A DNA stretch of 16,125 bases. Origin: Bacteroidota bacterium (lineage in GTDB: Bacteria; Bacteroidota; Ignavibacteria; Palsa-1295). Position 1 is the first letter of the stretch. Each line of letters opens with the position of its first letter. The DNA lies in assembly GCA_025363505.1 (NCBI GenBank), contig JANYDV010000077.1, positions 1-16,125 of the forward strand, read 5' to 3'. The notes under the pieces are model-generated. The model was not told the DNA's origin and made no database searches. It saw only the letters and a program-made list of their open reading frames with translations. The translations under genes and the position numbers were made by a program. This document shows, in pieces, positions 1-6,615 of the stretch.

Positions 1-5
1 CAAAA

Positions 6-413
6 TTATTTCTTTTCAATGACCGATGATTCATTGCTATCATTATCCGACGGTTTATCTTTGTCGTGATGCCCTGATTCGAACTCCCAATCTCCAAAGC
101 CGCCTTTATATCGAAGTTTCACCTTAAATTTTTGACGTTCTTCGGGGGTCATCTGTTCCCATTTCTCTCGCATTTTCCCTCGCCACTCCTCATTATGTCT
201 TTTATGATGCCCACTGCGCGGACCACCACTAAAGAGTATCTTTGAGAGAACTAAGAGCCCGAGAGCTTGCCAAAAAGTAATTTCGCCAAGATGGAAAATA
301 TCCGGTATGAGTGCATTCCATAACAACATCACTACTGCTCCGATTGCTGCAATACCAAGGGGTATGAGCGGTATCATCCATGCTTTTTTTCGATTCATTT
401 GATTATTCATCAT
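6..413 (-). CDS. Small two-helix membrane protein, probable partner of the ECF sigma factor
   Basis: A protein of 135 residues, not assigned to a named family. Two hydrophobic segments (about residues 8-33 and 42-58) flank a short polar stretch. They are followed by a His-rich patch (GHHKRH), a charged helix containing WRGKMREKWEQMTPEERQKF, and an acidic tail with a second His pair (GHHDKDKPSD). The MTPEER-type segment recalls periplasmic Spy/CpxP-like helices, but this is only a resemblance. The frame is open from a TTG at 428, but I chose the ATG at 413 because AAAGGA lies 6 bases upstream. That site overlaps the stop codon of the sigma factor gene, so the two are probably co-translated. 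Similar small membrane proteins often follow ECF sigma factor genes in Bacteroidota, which suggests a role in controlling sigma activity or in the response it drives. This is inference; a metal-related role is possible from the His/Asp clusters. Confidence 0.75.
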   Translation of the reverse strand: MMNNQMNRKKAWMIPLIPLGIAAIGAVVMLLWNALIPDIFHLGEITFWQALGLLVLSKILFSGGPRSGHHKRHNEEWRGKMREKWEQMTPEERQKFKVKLRYKGGFGDWEFESGHHDKDKPSDNDSNESSVIEKK

Positions 414-419
414 CAGATT

Positions 420-425
420 TCCTTT
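420..425 (-). promoter_or_regulatory. Ribosome binding site overlapping the sigma factor stop codon
   Basis: The minus strand reads AAAGGA six bases before the ATG at 413. Its first base is the last base of the sigma factor TGA stop (427-425). This decides the start of the small membrane protein (ATG 413 rather than TTG 428) and suggests translational coupling. Confidence 0.55.
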
Positions 426-1018
426 CAAAAATTAATAACGTCTTCGTAAATATCACTGAGCCGTTCGCGCAGATGTAACACGGCATAGCGCTTTCGGGAG
501 ATGAGAGTGTTCACACTTTCTCCTGTTTTTAGAGCGATCTCTTTGAATGAAATTCCTTCGAGTTCGGTCCATTCGAACACTTCACGTTGGTTTTGGGGTA
601 GTTCATCAAGTGCTTGACGAAGTTGTTGCCAGACTAACGAACGAAGATATTCGGTTTCAGGATTATTCTCAGGATCAGTAAGCAACTCACTGAGTGCAAG
701 CGTCGCACCGTCATCATCTTCATCATCACCAGCGATGAGTGAGAATGGGGTAGCTTTCTTTTTTCGATAGAGATCAGTAATACGATTTCTGGCAACCGTA
801 TAGAGCCAACCCGTGAGTTGCTCGATCGGCTGAGTATACCGCATTGACTCAGAGAGTTCGTAAAAGACTTCTTGCAGGATATCTTCTGCATCTTCAGTAC
901 TTTGAACCCGCGGACGGATGAACCCCATCAGGCGTTTCTGATACCGTGTGATCGTGTCACCAAGTCCTCGGTTTTCCGAAACAGCCATTCGTGAATTCAG
1001 TGTGAGCAAATCGTCCAT
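425..1018 (-). CDS. RNA polymerase sigma-70 factor, ECF subfamily
   Basis: A 197-residue alternative sigma factor. Region 2 spans about residues 22-90, with the typical DAEDILQEVFYEL core-binding helix and the GWLYTVARNRITDLYRK stretch that recognises the -10 element. An acidic linker (about 97-120, DDEDDDG) follows. Region 4 lies at about 130-187 (ALDELPQNQREVFEWTELEGISFKEIA), ending in a helix-turn-helix whose recognition helix reads ESVNTLISRKRYAVLHLRERL. Two-domain organisation and length are normal for ECF factors. The ATG at 1018 is the first in frame; no clear ribosome binding site precedes it, and a second ATG at residue 11 also lacks one. It sits 58 bases after the pseudouridine synthase gene and is followed directly by a small membrane protein that may regulate it. 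No classical anti-sigma factor with a zinc-binding domain is visible. The stimulus is unknown. Confidence 0.93.
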   Translation of the reverse strand: MDDLLTLNSRMAVSENRGLGDTITRYQKRLMGFIRPRVQSTEDAEDILQEVFYELSESMRYTQPIEQLTGWLYTVARNRITDLYRKKKATPFSLIAGDDEDDDGATLALSELLTDPENNPETEYLRSLVWQQLRQALDELPQNQREVFEWTELEGISFKEIALKTGESVNTLISRKRYAVLHLRERLSDIYEDVINF

Positions 1019-1076
1019 CTAAGTATATAGACGGGCGAGCAGAGGAAATATTGTATAAATACTATTTATGCGCTCT

Positions 1077-2369
1077 TTATTCTAAACCGACACTTCGCTT
1101 GAGAGCACGAACTTCACGTTGTAACATCGATCGGCTCTCGCCGCGACGCATACCCTGATGGGTCACTCCCGCAAACATAATACGATCGAGTTTATCAACT
1201 TCATAACCAAAAACTTCGAAGAGTAACCGCACTTCGTGATATTTGCCTTCGTGAAGAGTGAGGATAGCATCTTTCGGTTCGCGCTTTGAGAGATCAAGTT
1301 CTAAAGGAGATGTCACTGCCCCCGGACCGATCTCGACACCACCGGCAGCAATCTTAATCGCATCTTCTTTGCGAAGGGCTTTGTTGAGCACGACATGGTA
1401 CATTCTGGGAATCTGAAAACGCGGATGAGTAAGCCGCGCCGTCAATTCACCATCGTTGGTCAACAGTAGAACACCGGTTGTATTGCGGTCAAGCCGACCG
1501 ACAGGATAAATACGCTCTTGTGTTTTGACGAGGTCCATCACCGTCTTCCGGTCTTTTTCATCGCTGACTGTCGTGATGTAATCTTTCGGTTTATTCAGGA
1601 CAATATAAATTTGTTTTTCGCGGAGTGAGACCGTGTTGCCACCGACCGTTACTTGATCTTGATATGGTTTTATTTGTACCCCAAGTTCTTTGATAAGTTT
1701 ACCATTTACTTTTACTTTACCTTGAGTGATGAGATCATCCGCTTTACGTCTTGAGCAAATACCGCTCGAAGCAATGAAGCGATTGAGTCGCATTGTATCA
1801 GATGCTGTAATCGGTTTTGCAACCACAGCCTTCTTGCGATTTAATTTCGGCATCGGCAACAGACGTCTTGGCGATACCGGCTCAGGCGAATTTGATCTTG
1901 GAGAAGATGGTCTGGAAGAACTTGTTCTTGACGACGGAGTTCTGGGGGTGAAAGTCCTCGAATTCGTCGGTCGTGGCGAGCGAGGTCTTTCAGAAAAAGA
2001 TTTAGCCCCAAATTTCTTTGGTGCAGATGATTTTGCCCCATCCCGTTTTATGATGGGTTGTAATGGTGATGATGTGGCTGATGGGACTGATCGCTTATCG
2101 GGGCTTGAAGTCGGGCGTTTGTTTAGTTTAAGTACAGATGACCTATCGCTTCGATATGCAGGTTTGGCTGCACGTGAAGCAGCGGGACGAGTTGGGCGAA
2201 GCGGTGGTCTCGAACTACGCGTCGGTGCGGGTCTCGACGTTCTCGCTGACGATGGTCTCGATGATGTCGTTCTCGAGCTCCCCGTTGGCTTCAAGTTGAG
2301 TTTGGGCGCTGTCCTCTTCTTTGGAGACAGCGATAATTTCGTCGATGGTAATATCTTCTTGTGAGGCAT
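1077..2369 (-). CDS. rluB: 23S rRNA pseudouridine synthase, RsuA/RluB family, with a long basic Ser/Arg/Pro N-terminal extension
   Basis: Isomerises uridine to pseudouridine in rRNA; RluB-type enzymes act on 23S helix 89. From the ATG at 2369 the protein has 430 residues. Residues 1 to about 190 are low complexity (S, R, P, T, K; repeats of SSRP and TSRP type). An S4 RNA-binding domain begins at MRLNRFIASSGICSRRKA (about 193). The catalytic domain carries the YPVGRLDRNTTGVLLLTNDG motif with the catalytic Asp near 294 and the family LTLHEGKYHEVRLLFE segment. The core of about 238 residues from the ATG at 1793 has normal family length. I chose 2369 because the extension is open, uniformly basic and of a type found in Bacteroidota RluB proteins. 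It overlaps scpB by 155 bases in another frame. The start is uncertain: no ribosome binding site is visible, and TTG 2381 or ATG 1793 are alternatives. RsuA (16S) specificity cannot be excluded. Confidence 0.85.
   Translation of the reverse strand: MPHKKILPSTKLSLSPKKRTAPKLNLKPTGSSRTTSSRPSSARTSRPAPTRSSRPPLRPTRPAASRAAKPAYRSDRSSVLKLNKRPTSSPDKRSVPSATSSPLQPIIKRDGAKSSAPKKFGAKSFSERPRSPRPTNSRTFTPRTPSSRTSSSRPSSPRSNSPEPVSPRRLLPMPKLNRKKAVVAKPITASDTMRLNRFIASSGICSRRKADDLITQGKVKVNGKLIKELGVQIKPYQDQVTVGGNTVSLREKQIYIVLNKPKDYITTVSDEKDRKTVMDLVKTQERIYPVGRLDRNTTGVLLLTNDGELTARLTHPRFQIPRMYHVVLNKALRKEDAIKIAAGGVEIGPGAVTSPLELDLSKREPKDAILTLHEGKYHEVRLLFEVFGYEVDKLDRIMFAGVTHQGMRRGESRSMLQREVRALKRSVGLE
2206..2277. repeat. 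Three 24-base microrepeats beginning ggtctcga, spanning the scpB stop
   Basis: The octamer ggtctcga (plus strand) starts at 2206, 2230 and 2254, exactly 24 bases apart; the rest of each unit is degenerate. On the minus strand in the pseudouridine synthase frame this gives an eight-residue rhythm with SSRP, TSRP and SSRP. In the scpB frame it encodes part of the acidic tail and contains the TAG stop at 2217-2215. It may reflect an old tandem duplication, or repeated codon choice in a low-complexity region. Confidence 0.5.
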
Positions 2370-3084
2370 CTGGGTCAACAAATTCGTTAGCGGCTTCTTC
2401 GAGTGTCGTCGCCTTGACGGCCTCTTCTTTGAGTAGTTCTTCTATCTCGCGTGGTTTCGGCAAGTCCTTCATAGAACTCAATCCAAACTGGCGAAGAAAA
2501 TCATCAGTCGTACCATAGAGCAACGGTCTGCCGACCGATTCGGCACGTCCGGTTATCGTAACAAGATTTTTTTCGAGCAATGATTTTAATACTTCATCAC
2601 AATTCACCCCACGTATATTTTCGATATCAGCTTTTGAAACAGGCTGTTTATACGCAATAATAGCAAGACTCTCGAGTGCGGCACTTGAAAGCCGGCGGCG
2701 AGAGCGCTCTTTATATAATCGTGCAACAAAAATGCTTAGTGACGGCATGGTTGCGAACTGGAAACCGCCCGCTATTTCGACAATACGAAATGCCCGCCCT
2801 GTCGTATCATACTCAGCATTCAATAATTCGACTGAACTGCGAATAACATCAAGATCGAGTAACGATTTTTTCGAGCGTTTCTCCGGCTCTGCTGCGGGTT
2901 CAGGAGGTGGATTCAACAGATCCGGTTCCGGTTCGGCACCATCGGTTATCTCAGCGGCGCGGCGCATAGGCTCGTCAAGAATAAGCGAGCGCAATTCTTG
3001 TGCCGAAAGCGGCTCATCACTTGCAAATACAAGCGCTTCGATAGCTTCTTTGATAGAATTTGGATCGGTATAGTCGAATCGCAT
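2215..3084 (-). CDS. scpB: Segregation and condensation protein B (SMC-ScpAB complex)
   Basis: ScpB dimers bind ScpA and help SMC organise and segregate the chromosome. The protein has 289 residues, against roughly 190-200 usual for the family. The N-terminal winged helix starts at DPNSIKEAIEALVFASDEPLS. A Pro/Glu-rich insert lies at about residues 40-75 (EPEPDLLNPPPEPAAEPEK). The family core resumes at RIVEIAGGFQFAT, followed by the second winged helix with LSSAALESLAIIAYKQPVSK and the IRGV motif, and GRAESVGRPLLYGTT. From about residue 210 an acidic tail follows, of which the last 51 residues or so overlap the downstream pseudouridine synthase frame. The last 24 sense codons all end in G or C, unlike the rest of the gene. 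The ATG at 3084 lies 31 bases after the scpA stop, so the two are probably co-transcribed. Confidence 0.94.
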   Translation of the reverse strand: MRFDYTDPNSIKEAIEALVFASDEPLSAQELRSLILDEPMRRAAEITDGAEPEPDLLNPPPEPAAEPEKRSKKSLLDLDVIRSSVELLNAEYDTTGRAFRIVEIAGGFQFATMPSLSIFVARLYKERSRRRLSSAALESLAIIAYKQPVSKADIENIRGVNCDEVLKSLLEKNLVTITGRAESVGRPLLYGTTDDFLRQFGLSSMKDLPKPREIEELLKEEAVKATTLEEAANEFVDPDASQEDITIDEIIAVSKEEDSAQTQLEANGELENDIIETIVSENVETRTDA

Positions 3085-3115
3085 TCTTCTTGTTTAAGTA
3101 GATTTCAAATTTCCG

Positions 3116-3898
3116 TTATGGCTTGAACAAAATGATCTCATCAAAGGCTTCACTTTGACGCAACGCCACCATTCCGCTTCTTACAAGCTCCAAAATAGCA
3201 ATAAAGGTGACAACAACACGTAACCGGACGGGGGTCGAAAGTTCTTCGACCGAAGCGGCATCAATATATTCTGCAAAAAGCTCGAAAAAATTCATTTCGC
3301 CTTTCAGGGCAATCGTATCAAGAATAAACTCCGATTGCTCCTCGACACTTACCGGGATAAGCTCGACATCGTGCGAACGCTTAATAAGCGGCGCACGGAC
3401 CATTGCTTTCTGGAATGCTGTCAGTAAATGGAACAGTGTAATACTTCCGAGAAGATCTTCTTCGCCATTCTCTTCGATATGAGCACTTTTATCGTCAGCT
3501 TTGAAATATTGGCGGTAATGGAGTTTTCTTGCTTCTTCGTTGAGCGAACCAAGCTGTTCGCTCATTTCCTTGAAACGACGATATTCAATAAGACGACGCA
3601 TAAGATCGGCACGAGGATCATCTTCTTCGATACCCTCCTCGGTGCGTTCTTCGCGCGGTAGGAGCATTTTTGCCTTGATCTGGCATAATTCAGCTGCTAC
3701 GACGATAAACTCGCCCACAACCTCGAGATCAAGCGCTTGCATCAGGCGCATATACTCGAGGAACTTGGTTGTAATATAATGAACCGGAATGTCATAAATA
3801 TCCAGTTCGTCACGTTTAATAAAGAACAGCAACAAATCGAGGGGACCCTCGAAAAGCGGCAGTCTGATTTTGTATGTCGGTGCTTGTACTTGTTCCAC
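3116..3898 (-). CDS. scpA: Segregation and condensation protein A (kleisin subunit of SMC-ScpAB)
   Basis: ScpA is the kleisin that bridges the SMC heads and binds ScpB. The 260-residue product opens with the diagnostic kleisin segment YKIRLPLFEGPLDLLLFFIK (residues 9-28), followed by a helix of the DELDIYDIPVHYITTKFLEYM type that contacts the SMC neck. A middle region (about 85-150) is acidic and helical, matching the ScpB-binding linker. The C-terminal winged helix lies at about 195-258 (RLRVVVTFIAILELVRSGMVALRQ). Length is normal. The start is GTG at 3898, chosen because AGGA lies 7 bases upstream and the SMC-binding segment begins shortly after. It is the first gene of the block and is divergent from the secreted protein gene at 4039, with about 140 bases between them. 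Confidence 0.95.
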   Translation of the reverse strand: MEQVQAPTYKIRLPLFEGPLDLLLFFIKRDELDIYDIPVHYITTKFLEYMRLMQALDLEVVGEFIVVAAELCQIKAKMLLPREERTEEGIEEDDPRADLMRRLIEYRRFKEMSEQLGSLNEEARKLHYRQYFKADDKSAHIEENGEEDLLGSITLFHLLTAFQKAMVRAPLIKRSHDVELIPVSVEEQSEFILDTIALKGEMNFFELFAEYIDAASVEELSTPVRLRVVVTFIAILELVRSGMVALRQSEAFDEIILFKP

Positions 3899-3905
3899 TG
3901 ATGTA

Positions 3906-3909
3906 TCCT
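3906..3909 (-). promoter_or_regulatory. Ribosome binding site of scpA
   Basis: AGGA on the minus strand, 7 bases before the GTG at 3898. It supports the non-ATG start of scpA. No ATG in a sensible position competes. Confidence 0.5.
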
Positions 3910-3915
3910 ATTGTG

Positions 3916-3942
3916 CAAAAATACGGATTTTACAGGCATCAA
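3916..3942 (-). promoter_or_regulatory. Possible Bacteroidota-type promoter of scpA
   Basis: The minus strand carries TATTTTTG (3923-3916), a match to the TAnnTTTG -7 element of Bacteroidota, with a TTG 16 bases upstream (3942-3940). Reported spacing is about 17-23, so this is slightly short. Transcription would start only about 10-15 bases before the GTG, leaving barely enough leader for the AGGA site. It is the best candidate in the 140-base divergent gap. I saw no matching element for the plus-strand gene at 4039. Confidence 0.3.
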
Positions 3943-4038
3943 ATCTTGATTAAGAGATAATGGCAATTCCAAACGGGGGGCGAACAAATCCCCGTCATAC
4001 TTGTTTATCTCATTGCGACGCCCAATAGACGCCCAGTA

Positions 4039-6249
4039 ATGACTTTTAGAAGCAATTTTATGAAATTCGGGATTATTTTTTTATTCGTTTTATTCATGGT
4101 TTCCTCGGCTGAAGCACAATGGAAACCCTGGCAAATTCCCACACCACGAGAAAGTCACCCTATCGCTGCTGATGGCTCTTCTGTAAACTTCTCCACTGTG
4201 AATCTTCCTGTCGGGATGAGTTATCACGTGAATGCTTCCGGTCGCGTAACGGTCTCAAGCAATCCGAACGAATTTGCTGATGCTCGTTATTATGTAAATA
4301 TCTTGACATTTCCGCCGACAGCTGTTCCGGTCTCACTAAAGATGCGATATGCACCGGCAAGTGAAGATTGGTTTAATTCTGCTGTCGCACCGGCGCAACA
4401 AGCGGGTTATCAAACCAGTCACCTTTATGATGCAAGTGTCGCCAGTAGTGGTTCACCGCTTGCATTTCGTTTTTTTGATTCGAAGGACCCTGCGGTTGAC
4501 CCTGCAAAATACAATGATAACTCCGGTACTATCACTGTAGAAGTTGCACAAGAGACTCCTCGCATTGCCGTACAATTTGATACGCTTTATTTTAACAATG
4601 TCAAGGCTGGAAGTTCGCTGCGGTTACTCGATTCGATCGAAAGCTACGGTGTTCACGGTTATCGTTTGGATAATGTGGCACTGACGGGACCCGCAGCATC
4701 TAAATTCAGCGCTTCTTCACAAAATCCCACTCCATTTGTACTGACTGAGACAACAAACGAATTTGAATTTATTTATAGCCCCAATGCAATTATGTGGGAT
4801 ACAGCATATTTCCATCTGTATTCCGGAAATGCTTATGCCCCCGACCAGCACCGCATTATCGTGCTCATCGGGCAAGGAGTGGGACCAAAACTCACCGTAA
4901 CCCCAGATACATTAGATTTCAAAACAGTGAAAGTAAATTCTTCTACACAACTCGTTGCTACGATCAGTAACAGCGGGAGTGTTGATGCTATCATCAATTC
5001 GATCACAATCACACCACCAGGCTCTCCGTTTACCGTCTCTCCGTCAAGTGCTACCATTTCTGCCAAAGGCTCGGCTTCTTTTAATGTTACATTTAATCCG
5101 CCCGCGAGCATTGCCTATTTTTCAACGTTTACTTGTGCAGTAAATGATGGCTCGACATTAGTGTTTTATGCAAAGGGTAATGCCGGTATCGGTATTCCTA
5201 AACTCAGTGATTCGGTGTTGGACTTTGGAATTGTCATTCTCAACCGATCGAAATCATTACCTGCTACGCTGACCAACGTCGGCACGATGGATATTAATAT
5301 TGTCAGTACTTTCAATTCAAATCCTGCCGAGTATAGTGTCATTGGTGCACAAGGGGCTTTCCCAGTCTCGGGTGGAAGTAGCAATGGATATGGATTTACA
5401 TTCACACCGATAGCACATTTACCAGCTTGGCAAAATCATAACGGAAGCTTTACCTATTATTTTTCCGACGGCACATCGAAAACAATTATCTTCAAAGCCG
5501 CTGACCATAAACCACTTGATGCGCGGCTGAATTTAGATTCTGTAAGTTATACTAACCCGGGCAAAAATGTTACTGTTCGACTGAGGATGATTAATGCGCT
5601 TGATAGTGCACTTATACCGATACGTTCTCTCAGTGATCGTATTAGTTATGATCCATCACTTTTTGATTTAATTAGTGTACAAAAAGGAGCGCTCGTGAGT
5701 GCATCGGATTGGAAACTTACTCAAACCTCAAGTCCCGGATATATTGACTTCTCATTGAATGCTACGACTGAACGTCTCGGACCAATCGGCACACTGTTGA
5801 GTCTTACTTTCAAGGCGCATGATGATTCAAAACCGGGGCAATACACGACCTTAACACAATCAAAAACCGACTTCCCTTATCCTGATGAGCCTACCGCAAT
5901 ACCAAATCAAGGCACTATTGTTATTACTGATGTTTGTACTCCTGTACATCTGACAAGTAATAGTACACCAACTGCAACGAGCATCGAACAAAGTAATCCG
6001 AACCCGTGTATCACACAAACAACAATTCGATTTGGTGTTATCGCCAACGAAGATATGAATGTAGTACCAATAAAAATATCGCTCTTTGATGCGATGGGTC
6101 GGTTGGTGACTACTCTTGTGGATGAAACGAAAAGTCCCGGCTATTACGAAATTCAGTTCAATGCAGCGGCACTTCCTAACGGATTGTATTTTTATACATT
6201 GCAAAGTGGCTCATCGGTAATACAACGATCGCTAATGATCTCAAAATAG
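4039..6249 (+). CDS. Secreted protein with ASH/choice-of-anchor-D-like repeats, cohesin-like domain and T9SS sorting signal
   Basis: A 736-residue protein, probably exported by Sec and then across the outer membrane by the type IX system. A signal peptide covers about residues 8-26 (KFGIIFLFVLFMVSSAEA). A beta-rich N-terminal domain (30-170) is followed by about three immunoglobulin-like units (175-283, 284-384, 385-490), the latter two with the choice-of-anchor-D/ASH pattern, for example TLDFKTVKVN...ISNSGSVDAIINS and VLDFGIVILN...LTNVGTMDINIVS. Residues 494-630 resemble the cohesin/CBM fold (VTVRLRMINA... ISYDPSLFDLISVQKGA). The last 90 residues form a T9SS domain: SNPNP, ISLFDAMGRLVTTLVDE, LPNGLYFYTLQSG. 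The ATG at 4039 gives the longest frame. The ATG at 4060 (residue 8) has AGAAG 7 bases upstream, begins a cleaner signal peptide and may be the real start. Ligand unknown; adhesion or a surface structural role is inferred. Confidence 0.88.
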   Translation: MTFRSNFMKFGIIFLFVLFMVSSAEAQWKPWQIPTPRESHPIAADGSSVNFSTVNLPVGMSYHVNASGRVTVSSNPNEFADARYYVNILTFPPTAVPVSLKMRYAPASEDWFNSAVAPAQQAGYQTSHLYDASVASSGSPLAFRFFDSKDPAVDPAKYNDNSGTITVEVAQETPRIAVQFDTLYFNNVKAGSSLRLLDSIESYGVHGYRLDNVALTGPAASKFSASSQNPTPFVLTETTNEFEFIYSPNAIMWDTAYFHLYSGNAYAPDQHRIIVLIGQGVGPKLTVTPDTLDFKTVKVNSSTQLVATISNSGSVDAIINSITITPPGSPFTVSPSSATISAKGSASFNVTFNPPASIAYFSTFTCAVNDGSTLVFYAKGNAGIGIPKLSDSVLDFGIVILNRSKSLPATLTNVGTMDINIVSTFNSNPAEYSVIGAQGAFPVSGGSSNGYGFTFTPIAHLPAWQNHNGSFTYYFSDGTSKTIIFKAADHKPLDARLNLDSVSYTNPGKNVTVRLRMINALDSALIPIRSLSDRISYDPSLFDLISVQKGALVSASDWKLTQTSSPGYIDFSLNATTERLGPIGTLLSLTFKAHDDSKPGQYTTLTQSKTDFPYPDEPTAIPNQGTIVITDVCTPVHLTSNSTPTATSIEQSNPNPCITQTTIRFGVIANEDMNVVPIKISLFDAMGRLVTTLVDETKSPGYYEIQFNAAALPNGLYFYTLQSGSSVIQRSLMISK

Positions 6250-6272
6250 GATCTGTTACTCACATCAAAAAA

Positions 6273-6608
6273 TTACTGCGGAGTTGGTGACTCTGTCCGC
6301 TCCTTAAGTAATTCTTCCAACATCTGAAGATATTCCCAAGAATATATTCCTGTGTTATGACCATCACCCCAAAAGCCTTGAACAGCATACTGACCAATGG
6401 TCTCAAGGCGTTTTAATTCGTACATTCCTTCTTTAAATATTTTAAGCGGTGCGGGATAATGTGTGCCAAGTATCGTTTCTCCTTTGCAGCCTGCGCAAGG
6501 ACACTCATCCCTTAGAAATCGTAGCGAAAAAGAAGACAGGTGACCATTTTCCCAAGTAATCTCCAATGCAGCAGTTTCTTTAGAGCTTTGAATTTTCGTC
6601 GGACGCAT
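6273..6608 (-). CDS. DUF971 protein (gamma-butyrobetaine hydroxylase N-terminal-like domain)
   Basis: A 111-residue single-domain protein of the GBBH-like N-terminal family. The hallmarks are the opening LEITWENGH..SFSLRFLRDECPCAGCKGE and the closing GQYAVQGFWGDGHNTGIYSWEYL. Cys36, Cys38, Cys41 and His84 correspond to the CxCxxC...H set that binds zinc in the N-terminal domain of eukaryotic gamma-butyrobetaine hydroxylase. No oxygenase domain is attached, so it is not itself a hydroxylase. Stand-alone bacterial members are often found near Fe-S genes, such as Mrp/ApbC-type ATPases; their role is not settled. It is last in a unit with the Fe-S flavoprotein at 7269-10805 and starts 7 bases after the lipoprotein gene, so a role in metal or cluster handling for that enzyme is a reasonable but unproven idea. 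It is convergent with the plus-strand gene 23 bases away; no terminator is obvious between them. Confidence 0.88.
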   Translation of the reverse strand: MRPTKIQSSKETAALEITWENGHLSSFSLRFLRDECPCAGCKGETILGTHYPAPLKIFKEGMYELKRLETIGQYAVQGFWGDGHNTGIYSWEYLQMLEELLKERTESPTPQ

Positions 6609-6615
6609 TAGAAAT

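Noticed and set aside
1726..2364. Plus-strand open frame of 212 codons opposite the pseudouridine synthase extension
   Set aside because: It is the antisense shadow of the Ser/Arg-rich low-complexity region; the product has no recognisable domain or start signal.
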